Source: Spongiactinospora sp. TRM90649
GTDB lineage: Bacteria > Actinomycetota > Actinomycetes > Streptosporangiales > Streptosporangiaceae
Assembly (NCBI RefSeq): GCF_029382225.1
Contig: NZ_JARLTC010000031.1
Coordinates: 1-64,000, forward strand
Direction of reading: 5' to 3'
Length of the DNA stretch: 64,000 nt
Of the stretch, positions 56,454-64,000 are shown piece after piece. The first letter of the stretch is position 1; each line of letters opens with the position of its first letter. A program made the translations under genes and the position numbers. The notes under the pieces are model-generated. The model saw only the letters and a program-made list of their open reading frames with translations. It had not been told where the DNA came from and did not search any database.

Positions 56454-57488
56454 ATGCTGCCCTGGCCGGCCGACCTGGCGGGACGCCTCGACCACCACCT
56501 CTTCGACAGCGCGCTGCTGCGCGGCAACCCGCTCGGCGACCCGCACCGGCGGTCACTGCTCGTGTACGTGCCGCCCGGCTACGACGACGAGCCGGGCAGG
56601 CGTTACCCGGTGGTCTACGTCACTCACGGCTACACCGGGCAGGTCGGCATGTGGCTGAACCGGGTGCCGTTCCGCCGTTCGTACCCGGAACTGGCCGACG
56701 CGCTCTTCGCCGGACGGCAGGCCCCTCCCGCGATCGTCGTCTACGTCGACGGCTGGACCGCCTACGGCGGCAGCCAGTACCTCGACTCCCCGGGGACCGG
56801 GCGCTACCACTCCTACCTGTGCGACGAGATCGTGCCGTGGGTCGACGCCCGCTACCGCACCCTGCCCGGCCGCGACCACCGGGCGATCACCGGGAAGTCC
56901 AGCGGCGGCTACGCGGCGATGGTCACCGCCATGCTCCGCCCCGACGTCTTCGGGGCCCTGGCCACCCACGCGGGCGACGCGCTCTTCGAGGTCGCCTACC
57001 GGCCGGAGTTCCCAGCCAGGGCGCGGCTGCTGCGCGACCACCACGACGGCTCCTTCGACAAGTTCCTGGCCGGTTTCCGGGGCAGGGTCGCCGGCACCGT
57101 GCCCGGCGACATCGAGCTGATGGAGATCTACGCCTACGCCGCCGCCTACTCCGCCGACGCCGACGGCACCGTGCGGATACCCTTCGACGACACCGGGGCG
57201 GTCGTGCCCGAGGTGTGGCAGCGCTGGCTCGACCGCGACCCGGTGCTGATGGCCGCCCGGCCGCGGTACGCCGAGGCGCTGCGGTCGATGCGCGCGGTGT
57301 GGATCGACGCGGGCAGCCGCGACGAGTACCACCTCGACTTCGGCGCGCTCGCCTTCCGCCGCGCCGCCGAGGCGGCCGGGGTGCCGGGCGAGCGGATCCA
57401 CTACGAGCTGTTCGACGCCGGGCACGGCGCCATCGAGTACCGCTACCCCCTGGCCCTGGCCTGGCTCACCGAGCGGCTGTCCGGCTGA
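56454..57488 (+). CDS. alpha/beta-hydrolase of the esterase D/Fes-like family
   Basis: A 344-residue cytoplasmic esterase. The nucleophile is Ser150 in GKSSGGYAAM. The acid is in WIDAGSRDEYHLD and the His in DAGHGAIEYRYP. The start (RRSLLVYVPPGYDDEPGRRYPVVYVTHGY, in parts RRSLLVYVPPGYD and RRYPVVYVTHGY) is typical of the putative esterase family (S-formylglutathione hydrolase, enterochelin esterase, antigen 85-like) without a signal peptide. GGGAGGAAG precedes the ATG. It lies 34 bp before the alpha-mannosidase gene, probably in one operon, so it may deacylate a glycan substrate. Confidence 0.9.
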   Translation: MLPWPADLAGRLDHHLFDSALLRGNPLGDPHRRSLLVYVPPGYDDEPGRRYPVVYVTHGYTGQVGMWLNRVPFRRSYPELADALFAGRQAPPAIVVYVDGWTAYGGSQYLDSPGTGRYHSYLCDEIVPWVDARYRTLPGRDHRAITGKSSGGYAAMVTAMLRPDVFGALATHAGDALFEVAYRPEFPARARLLRDHHDGSFDKFLAGFRGRVAGTVPGDIELMEIYAYAAAYSADADGTVRIPFDDTGAVVPEVWQRWLDRDPVLMAARPRYAEALRSMRAVWIDAGSRDEYHLDFGALAFRRAAEAAGVPGERIHYELFDAGHGAIEYRYPLALAWLTERLSG

Positions 57489-57522
57489 CCCGGCGGTCAC
57501 GAGGAGGTTGAGGAGGTACGGC

Positions 57523-60500
57523 ATGCACGACGACCGCGCGCTCGTCGAGGCGCGGCTGGAGCGCGCGCTGCGGGAGCGGGTCCGCCCCGCCGTGCACGCG
57601 CGGGCCGTCCCGCTCGGCGTCTCGGTGTGGCACGCGCCGGGCGAGCCCGTCCCCTTCGCGCACGCGGCCGGGCAGGACTACGCGCCGGCCGCCGTCGGCG
57701 ACGCGTGGGGGCCGCCCTGGGGCACGAGCTGGTTCCGGCTGACCGGACGGGTGCCCGCCGAGTGGGCGGGGAAGACCGTCGAGGCGGTCGTGGACCTCGG
57801 GTTCGACGCCGGGCTGCCCGGCTTCCAGTGCGAGGGCCTGGGCCACACCGCCGACGGCGAGCCGGTGAAGGGGCTCCACCCGCGCAACGCCTGGCTGCCG
57901 GTCGCCGCCGAGGCCCTGGGCGGCGAGGAGGTGCTGTTCCTGGTGGAGGCGGCGGCCAACCCGCTGATCGGGATGATCGGCGGCCCCACCCCGCTCGGCG
58001 ACAAGGCCACCGCGGGCACCGCCCCGCTCTACCGGCTCGCCCGCGCGGACCTCGCCGTCTTCGACCGGGAGGTCTGGGAGCTGGTGCAGGACCTTGAGGT
58101 CCTCGACGGGCTGATGCGCACGCTCGGCGAGCACGAGCCGCGGCGGCACGAGATCCTGCGCGCGGCCGAGCGAGCCCTGGACGCGCTGGACCTCCAAGAC
58201 GTATCCGGAACGGCCACCGCCGTGCGCGACCGCCTGGGCGCGGTGCTGGCCGCTCCCGCGCACGCCGCCGCGCACCGGATCTCCGCCGTCGGGCACGCCC
58301 ACATCGACTCGGCCTGGCTGTGGCCGCAGCGCGAGACCGTCCGCAAGGTCGCCCGCACCGCCGCCAACGTCACCCACCTGATGACCGACGACCCCGGCCT
58401 GCGGTTCGCCATGTCCCAGGCCCAGCAGCTCGCCTGGATCAAGGAGCACCACCCGCCGGTCTACGAGCGGGTCAAGCGGCAGGTCGCCGCCGGGCGGTTC
58501 ATCCCCACCGGCGGGATGTGGGTGGAGTCCGACACCAACATGCCGGGCGGCGAGGCCCTGGCCCGCCAGTTCACGCACGGCAAGCGGTTCTTCGCCGAGG
58601 AGTTCGGGATCGACACCCGGGACGTCTGGCTGCCCGACTCCTTCGGCTACTCGGCGGCGCTGCCGCAGATCATCAAACTGTCCGGGTCGCGGTGGTTCCT
58701 CACCCAGAAGATCTCGTGGAACCAGACCAACCGGTTCCCGCACCACACCTTCTGGTGGGAGGGCATCGACGGCAGCCGCGTGTTCACCCACTTCCCGCCG
58801 ATCGACACCTACAACTCCGAGCTGTCCGGCGCGGAGCTGGCCAGGGCCGCGCGCAACTACGCGGAGAAGGGCCGGGGCACCCGGTCGCTGGCGCCCTTCG
58901 GGCACGGCGACGGCGGCGGCGGGCCGACCAGGGAGATGCTGGCGCGCGCCCGCCGCACGCGCGACCTGGAGGGCTCGCCGAAGGTCCGGGTGGAGTCGCC
59001 CGGAGAGTTCTTCGCCGCCGCCGAGGCGGAGTACCCCGACCCGCCGGTGTGGGCCGGGGAGCTGTACCTGGAGCTGCACCGGGGCACCTACACCAGCCAG
59101 GCCCGCACCAAGCAGGGCAACCGGCGCAGCGAGCACCTGCTGCGCGAGGCCGAGCTGTGGTGCGCGAGCGCGGCCGTGGCCGGGCTCGCGGACTACCCCT
59201 ACGACGACCTCGACCGGATCTGGAAGCGGGTGCTGCTGCACCAGTTCCACGACATCCTGCCCGGCAGCTCGATCGCGTGGGTGCACCGTGAGGCCGAGGA
59301 GGCGTACGCGGAGATCACGGCGGAGCTGGACGACCTGGTCGCGGCGGCGCAGCGGGCGCTGGCAGGCGAGGGCGACCGGGCCGTGGTCTTCAACGGCTCG
59401 CCGTACCCCAGGCGGGGCGTACCGGCGTTCGGCGCGGCGGCGGGCCCGGCGGAGCCGGGCAGCGGCATCCGCACGGCCCGCGACGACGGCACGTTCGTCC
59501 TGGACAACGGCCTGCTGCGGGCCGAGATAGACATGGACGGGCTGATCGCCTCCCTGGTGGACCTGACGGCGGGCCGTCAAATGCTGCCCCCAGGGACGCG
59601 CGGCAACCTGCTCCAGCTCCACCCCGACCTGCCCAACATGTGGGACGCCTGGGACGTGGACGGCTTCTACCGCAACACGGTGACCGACCTGACGGCCGCC
59701 GAGGAGGTCGCCGCCGAAGGCCCGGACGCGGTGCGCGTGGTGCGCGCCTTCGGCGCCTCGCGGATCCGCCAGACCCTGCGGCTGCGCCCGGGATCGCGCC
59801 GCCTCGACGTCGAGGCCGACGTCGACTGGCGGGAGACGGAGAAGATCCTCAAGGCCGCCTTCCCGATCGACGTGCACACCGACCGGTCCACCTCGGAGAT
59901 CCAGTACGGCCACGTCCACCGGCCCAGCCACGTCAACACCTCCTGGGACGCGGCGCGGTTCGAGATCTGCGCCCACCGGTGGGTGCACGTGGGCGAGCCC
60001 GGCTACGGCGTCGCGGTCGTCAACGACTCCACCTACGGGCACGACGTCACCCGCCACGCCAGGCCGGGCGGCGGCACCTCCAGCACGGTGCGCCTCTCCC
60101 TGCTGCGCGCCCCCCGGTTCCCCGACCCGCGCACCGACCAGGGACGCCACGTGCTCCGCTACGCCGTCGCGCCCGGCGCGTCGATCGCCGACGCCGTCCG
60201 CGAGGGCTACGACATGAACCTCCCGCTCCGCGAGGTCGCGGGGGATCGCGATGTGCCTCCCCTGGTCGCCGTGGAGGGCTCCGGAGTGGTCGCCGAGGCG
60301 GTCAAACTGGCCGACGACCGCTCCGGCGACCTGGTGGTGCGGCTCTACGAGTGCCTCGGCGGGCGCGCCGAGGCGACGCTGACCAGCGCCGTGCCGGTCG
60401 CCGAGGTGATCGAGACCGATCTGCTCGAACGGCCGCTGCCCGAGGGCCGCCGGCCGGCCCCGGCGGAGATCCGGCTGCGGTTGCGGCCGTTCGAGATCGT

Positions 60501-60540
60501 CACGCTCCGGCTGCGCCGGGGCCCCGCCGGCGAGGGATGA
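57523..60540 (+). CDS. alpha-mannosidase, glycoside hydrolase family 38
   Basis: A 1005-residue GH38 enzyme removing alpha-mannosyl residues with retention. It has an N-terminal beta-sandwich (about 30-230), then the catalytic barrel with zinc motif GHAHIDSAWLWP (His258/His260, Asp262), nucleophile Asp372 in VWLPDSFGYSAALPQI and a further zinc His/Asp in FGHGDGGGGP. A helical middle (HQFHDILPGSSI) and C-terminal beta domains follow. No signal peptide, so it is cytoplasmic. The ATG at 57523 has AGGAGGT 5 nt upstream; a TTG at 57508 overlaps that site. Coupled to the esterase gene by position. Confidence 0.94.
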   Translation: MHDDRALVEARLERALRERVRPAVHARAVPLGVSVWHAPGEPVPFAHAAGQDYAPAAVGDAWGPPWGTSWFRLTGRVPAEWAGKTVEAVVDLGFDAGLPGFQCEGLGHTADGEPVKGLHPRNAWLPVAAEALGGEEVLFLVEAAANPLIGMIGGPTPLGDKATAGTAPLYRLARADLAVFDREVWELVQDLEVLDGLMRTLGEHEPRRHEILRAAERALDALDLQDVSGTATAVRDRLGAVLAAPAHAAAHRISAVGHAHIDSAWLWPQRETVRKVARTAANVTHLMTDDPGLRFAMSQAQQLAWIKEHHPPVYERVKRQVAAGRFIPTGGMWVESDTNMPGGEALARQFTHGKRFFAEEFGIDTRDVWLPDSFGYSAALPQIIKLSGSRWFLTQKISWNQTNRFPHHTFWWEGIDGSRVFTHFPPIDTYNSELSGAELARAARNYAEKGRGTRSLAPFGHGDGGGGPTREMLARARRTRDLEGSPKVRVESPGEFFAAAEAEYPDPPVWAGELYLELHRGTYTSQARTKQGNRRSEHLLREAELWCASAAVAGLADYPYDDLDRIWKRVLLHQFHDILPGSSIAWVHREAEEAYAEITAELDDLVAAAQRALAGEGDRAVVFNGSPYPRRGVPAFGAAAGPAEPGSGIRTARDDGTFVLDNGLLRAEIDMDGLIASLVDLTAGRQMLPPGTRGNLLQLHPDLPNMWDAWDVDGFYRNTVTDLTAAEEVAAEGPDAVRVVRAFGASRIRQTLRLRPGSRRLDVEADVDWRETEKILKAAFPIDVHTDRSTSEIQYGHVHRPSHVNTSWDAARFEICAHRWVHVGEPGYGVAVVNDSTYGHDVTRHARPGGGTSSTVRLSLLRAPRFPDPRTDQGRHVLRYAVAPGASIADAVREGYDMNLPLREVAGDRDVPPLVAVEGSGVVAEAVKLADDRSGDLVVRLYECLGGRAEATLTSAVPVAEVIETDLLERPLPEGRRPAPAEIRLRLRPFEIVTLRLRRGPAGEG

Positions 60541-60556
60541 GCGGACGCGGGCCGGG

Positions 60557-61198
60557 TCAGCAGAAGGCGAGCATCTCCCGCAGCGCGGCCTTCTCCGCCT
60601 CGTCCACCGACAGCGCCCACCGGTACTTGACCTCGATCCACGAGCGGGCGTAGGTGCACTGGAAGCTCTCCAGCGGCGGGCGCCACACGGCCGGGTCCTT
60701 GTCGCCCTTGCCCTGGTTGACGTTGTCGGTGACCGCCCAGAGCTGGCTGGAGTCCAGGTCGTTGGCGAACGCCCGGCGCCGCTCGACGCTCCACCGCGAC
60801 GCGCCCGACTTCCACGCCTCAGACAGCGGGACCATGTGGTCGATGTCGATGTCGGAGGCGCGCGTCCAGGTCACGCCGTCGTAGGGGGAGAACCAGCGCC
60901 CTGAGGTGGCGCGGCAGGCGGCGTCGGTGACCACGTCCGCGCCGTCGCGCCGGAGCACGGTCTCGCGGGTGTCGCACGTCCCGGAGACCGTGATCCAGTG
61001 CGGGAACAGGGCGCGGTCGTAGCCGCTCGCGTCGCCCGAGGGCTCGACCACGAGGGCTTCGAGCTGCGCCTGGACGACGGAGGCGGGCGGCGGAGGCGGT
61101 GGCGCGGCGGCGGCCCGCGCGGAGAGCGGGGCGGTGAGAAGGGTCAGTGCGGTCGCGGTCGCGGTCGCGCTCAGGACGAGCGTCGTGGTCTGCTTCAC
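60557..61198 (-). CDS. secreted HNH/GmrSD-type (DUF1524) nuclease
   Basis: A 213-residue exported nuclease. It has a signal peptide (about 1-30, ALTLLTAPLSARAAA), a Pro-run, then a DUF1524-type HNH domain with SDIDIDHMVPLSEAW (catalytic D-H), an Asn in FANDLDSSQLWAVTDNVNQGKGDKDP (given as FANDLDSSQLWA, NVNQGKGDKDP) and CTYARSWIEVKYRW near the end. Paired Cys fit extracellular life. Such streptomycete exonucleases scavenge DNA. The GTG at 61198 has no clear Shine-Dalgarno. Convergent with the mannosidase gene. Confidence 0.9.
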   Translation of the reverse strand: MKQTTTLVLSATATATALTLLTAPLSARAAAAPPPPPPASVVQAQLEALVVEPSGDASGYDRALFPHWITVSGTCDTRETVLRRDGADVVTDAACRATSGRWFSPYDGVTWTRASDIDIDHMVPLSEAWKSGASRWSVERRRAFANDLDSSQLWAVTDNVNQGKGDKDPAVWRPPLESFQCTYARSWIEVKYRWALSVDEAEKAALREMLAFC

Positions 61199-61271
61199 CC
61201 GCGCTGACGGTAGAGATCGTCACACCGCGCGCCCGATCCTCCACTCCGCCGCCCTACCGGGATATTGCCGC

Positions 61272-61310
61272 GACTTGGCGACGTGCGGATGGGTTACAGT
61301 GACAGGCATG
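61272..61310 (+). promoter_or_regulatory. promoter with leaderless ATG for the MFS gene
   Basis: GACTTG (61272-61277), 17-bp spacer, TACAGT (61295-61300). Transcription would start about 61307, at the ATG of 61308. That ATG is in frame with the MFS gene but is followed by a TGA at codon 6. Confidence 0.4.
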
Positions 61311-62483
61311 ACCTGGCGACATTGATCTTCACCGGAGAAACGACTCACGCTCAGGCTCTACGCCTGCGCGTTTCTTGAAGACCTCATCCTGCTCTATCCG
61401 GTCTATTCATTGCTGTTCGGGCAGACCGGGTTGTCGGCCGCGCAGATCTCGACGCTGTTCGTGATCTGGTCCCTGGCGTCCTTCGCGCTGGAGGTGCCCT
61501 CGGGGCTGCTGGCCGACGTGGTCTCGCGCAAGCTGCTGATCGTCGCCGCTCCGCTGGTCACCGGCGCGGGCTACGCCCTGTGGACCTTCCAGCCCGGCTA
61601 CCTGGCCTTCGCGGCCGGATTCATGCTGTGGGGGATGGGCGGCGCGCTGCGCTCGGGGGCCTGGGAGGCGCTGGTCTACGAGGAGCTGGCGCGGGTGGGG
61701 GCCTCGGCCTCCTACGCCCGCGTCATCGGCCGCTCCAAGGCCCTGGGCGGCACGGCGTCCCTCGTGGCCAGCCTGCTGGCCTCACCGGTGCTCGCCATGG
61801 GCGGCGGCTACCTCGCGCTGGGCGTGGCCAGCGTCGCCGTGTGCGTCCTGTGCGCGCTGGTGGCCCTGACCCTGCCGGAGACCAGAGGTGGTCCTGGCGG
61901 CGGCGACGATGACGAGGAAGAGGCGGAGGGCGGCTTCCTGGCGGTGCTGCGCGACGGCCTCGCCGAGGTCCGCGGCGCACCCCGCCTGCGCACCGTGCTC
62001 GTGGTCGTCGCACTGCTCACCGGCGTCACCGCCATCGACGAGTATCTGCCGATGCTGGCCGAGGGAACCGGGATCGCGCTCGCGGCGGTGCCCCTGCTGG
62101 TGCTGCTGACCGACGTGGGCGCGGTCGTGGGCGGCTGGCTGGCGGGTCGGGGCGTGCGCAGGCTCGTGCCGGTCCTGGCCCTGGGCGCGGTGTGCCTGGC
62201 GGCCGGGGCGGCGGCCGGTACGCCCGGGTTCGTGCTCGTCGGCGTGGCCTTCGGCGTCTTCCACTGGTCGATGGCGGCGGCCGACGCGCGGCTCCAGGAA
62301 CGGGTCCGCGACCGGTCCCGGGCGACCGTCACCTCCATGGCCGGGTTCGGCGCGGAGGTGGTGGCGGTGCTGGTCTTCGGCCTCTACGGCCTGGCCTCGG
62401 CCTGGGCGCGGCCGTGGGAGATCTTCCTGGTGGCGGCCGTGGCGTACCTGCCGATCGCCCTCGCCCTGCGGAGGACCCGATGA
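61308..62483 (+). pseudogene. MFS transporter gene with an in-frame TGA at codon 6
   Basis: The MFS coding frame extends upstream of any ATG, GTG or TTG that would preserve helix 1: L-R-L-Y-A-C-A-F-L-E-D-L-I-L-L-Y-P-V-Y-S precedes the first canonical start, a TTG at 61410. The only fitting start is ATG 61308, giving M-T-W-R-H then TGA (61323-61325), then S-S-P-E-K-R-L-T-L. A single C-to-T change (CGA to TGA) would explain it. Beyond that, 11-12 helices are intact (SRKLLIVAAPLVTGAGYAL, GALRSGAWEALVYEELAR, acidic DDDEEEAEGG loop), typical of small-molecule exporters. The TTG 61410 start gives 357 residues lacking most of helix 1. It may be a pseudogene, readthrough or a non-AUG start. Confidence 0.6.
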
Positions 62484-62489
62484 GCGGGC

Positions 62490-64000
62490 TCACTCGTCGA
62501 AGCCGAGGGCCTCCGCGAGGGCCGCGCGGTCGTTGACGCCGGTGCGGTCGTAGACCGCGCAGAGCGTGTTGGCGACCGTCCTGACCGACACCACCAGCCG
62601 CTCGGCGATGGCCCGGTTGGTCAGGCCCTGCGCGGCGAGCATCGCCACCTGGCGCTGGCGGGGTGTCAGCTCGGGAAGCTCCAGGCCGATGATCGCGGGA
62701 GTGCGGGCGCCCTGGCAGCGCCGGGCCAGCGCGCTCGCCCGGGTCGCGGCGGCCCGCGCCAGGCGGGGCCTGCCCGCCTCCCGGTGCCGGGACGCGGCCT
62801 GGGCCGCCGCCTCGGCCGCGTGCAGCAGCATGCCCAGCTCCTCGAAGGAGTCGGACACGTCGTCGAGTTCGCCGCCGGTCTCGGCGGCGGCGTGGCGCAC
62901 GAACAGGGCGACGAGCGGGCCGTCCACGTCGAGCGCGGCCAGCTTCGCCGCCACCAGCCCGCCGTGCCCGAGCCGCACCACGTCGTGCAGCGCGAACGGG
63001 GCGTAGCACCGCAGGGTGGACTCGGCGAGCCGGAGCGCGGTCGCGACCGCCCCGGGCACGTCGCCCCTGGCGGCGCGGGTCCACACCCGGGCAGAGCGCA
63101 GCGGGAACACCACGTGCGGGCCGATCGGCAGGGTGATCCGCTCGGCCCGCTCAAGGGTCTCCTCGGCCGCGTCGGCGTCGCCGAGCAGGGCGTGCGCGTG
63201 CGCCAGCTCGCTCATGCACTGCCCGGCCAGCAGGCCGCGCGGCGGCAGACCGGCGGCGGCCTGGCCGGAGGCGTCGACGGCGTCGGCGACGCGCCCGCGC
63301 AGCCGCAGGATCTGCGCCCGCCGCGAGCCGAACTGCGGCAGGGGGCGTTTCCACCCGCCGCGCCCGGCGTCGGCCTCGGCGCGGCCGTCCACGGCGAGCC
63401 GTTCGGCGGCGGCCAGGTCGCCGGTGAGCAGGGCGGCCTGCACCGCCGTGTCGACCAGCGCGGAGGTCACGCCGTCGCGGGAGTCGGGCTCCTCGGCGAG
63501 CACGGCCAGCGTGGCGTCCACGACGGCCAGGCACGCCGTGGCCCGCCCCTCGCCGAGCAGCACCGCGGCCTCGGTCGTGCCGTTGCCGTACAGCGCCCTG
63601 GGGCCGAGCGGGCCCAGCTCCCGCGCCCGGCTCAGCAGCGCGCGGGCGGCGCGCACGTCACCGGCGGCGCTCTCCACCGTGGCCCGCATCGACATCACGT
63701 TCTGGTGGGCGTCGACGTCGCCCGGCGGCAGCGGGATCTCGCGGAGCAGCGCCCGCGCCTGATCGACCCGGCCGATGCCCCACATCAGGTTGAGCGCCCG
63801 CATCAGGCCGCAGTCGGCGCGGGTGGAGTCGTCGAGGTCACGTTCCCAGGCGGCGGCGTAGACCTCCTCGGCCTCCTGGTGGCGGTCGCTGTAGGCGAGC
63901 ACCGCGCCCAGCTTGGGCAGCGCCCGGACCGCTCCGGCGTCCACGGCCGCGCGCGCCAGGCGCTCGGCGAGGTCGAGGTCGTGCAGGGACCTGGCCATGT
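62490..64000 (-). CDS. LAL-type LuxR-family regulator (5' end beyond window)
   Basis: The last 500-odd residues of a large LuxR regulator; the frame is still open at the window edge. The visible part is the Ala-rich TPR-like section and the C-terminal HTH (LTPRQRQVAMLAAQGLTNRA, IAERLVVSVRTVANTL). It aligns with residues from about 380 onward of the LAL protein at 12575-15313 (for example RALNLMWGIGRVDQAR against RASNLAWGMDRLPEAM), so an ATPase domain of about 400 residues should lie just outside. A Met codon at 63998 is unlikely to be the true start. It is convergent with the MFS gene, 6 bp apart. Confidence 0.88.
   Translation of the reverse strand, partial: MARSLHDLDLAERLARAAVDAGAVRALPKLGAVLAYSDRHQEAEEVYAAAWERDLDDSTRADCGLMRALNLMWGIGRVDQARALLREIPLPPGDVDAHQNVMSMRATVESAAGDVRAARALLSRARELGPLGPRALYGNGTTEAAVLLGEGRATACLAVVDATLAVLAEEPDSRDGVTSALVDTAVQAALLTGDLAAAERLAVDGRAEADAGRGGWKRPLPQFGSRRAQILRLRGRVADAVDASGQAAAGLPPRGLLAGQCMSELAHAHALLGDADAAEETLERAERITLPIGPHVVFPLRSARVWTRAARGDVPGAVATALRLAESTLRCYAPFALHDVVRLGHGGLVAAKLAALDVDGPLVALFVRHAAAETGGELDDVSDSFEELGMLLHAAEAAAQAASRHREAGRPRLARAAATRASALARRCQGARTPAIIGLELPELTPRQRQVAMLAAQGLTNRAIAERLVVSVRTVANTLCAVYDRTGVNDRAALAEALGFDE

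Overview
The window is very GC-rich, almost gap-free and full of stop/start overlaps (ATGA, GTGA, TGATG). Together with GTG starts, a HAIR-controlled lon, an ANTAR-GAF regulator, LAL-type LuxR regulators, cydABDC and a CBM2 exoenzyme, this points to a soil actinomycete chromosome, plausibly Streptosporangiales (Nonomuraea or Streptosporangium-like). The genus is an inference. I saw no tRNA, rRNA, CRISPR, insertion sequence or prophage.

Layout. 1-4240: end of a membrane protein, a heme oxygenase-TetR pair behind two TetR-type operators, and lon behind a HAIR (HspR) element. 4240-10560: a self-contained sugar or sugar-acid cassette (MFS importer, lactonase-like amidohydrolase, enolase-superfamily dehydratase, IclR regulator, DapA-like aldolase, zinc dehydrogenase). 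Four TTCGG-N5-CCGAA type operators tie it together. 10600-18100: a Fic-fold protein without its catalytic His, a Lys/Trp-rich secreted protein, a LAL regulator, a DUF4145-like/YbaK fusion and an acyl-CoA synthetase. 18200-22400: HtrA protease, then a coupled membrane protein/HTH/ABC exporter operon. 22400-28240: cydABDC (cytochrome bd and its assembly exporter) divergent from a PadR regulator, with a perfect 29-bp palindrome between them.

28260-39300: a DUF6886-like protein, a 707-residue repeat/propeller protein of unknown role, a secreted sugar dehydrogenase fused to CBM2, a MacB-like ABC exporter with a MarR regulator, then TetR, SDR and GNAT genes. 39300-44940: STAS and ANTAR signalling proteins, a P450, a small zinc-ribbon protein, a SnoaL-like protein, an overlapping NADAR/endonuclease V pair and an internally deleted MFS remnant. 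44950-55830: a complete phosphonate uptake and C-P lyase locus on the minus strand (phnD-C-E, hairpin, phnF-G-H-I-J-K-L-M, IMPase-like gene). Nearly every junction in it is translationally coupled. 56100-64000: an esterase, a GH38 alpha-mannosidase, a secreted HNH nuclease, an MFS gene interrupted by an in-frame TGA, and a LAL regulator cut by the window end.

How the genes work together. The clearest systems are (i) the IclR-controlled oxidation/lactone hydrolysis/dehydration/aldol cleavage route, resembling a non-phosphorylative sugar pathway; (ii) the C-P lyase locus, which lacks phnN and phnP but ends in an inositol-monophosphatase-type gene; (iii) cydABDC with a local PadR switch. The most unusual single genes are the DUF4145-YbaK fusion, the His-less Fic protein, the PhnI with an 11-His insertion and the MFS gene with a stop at codon 6.
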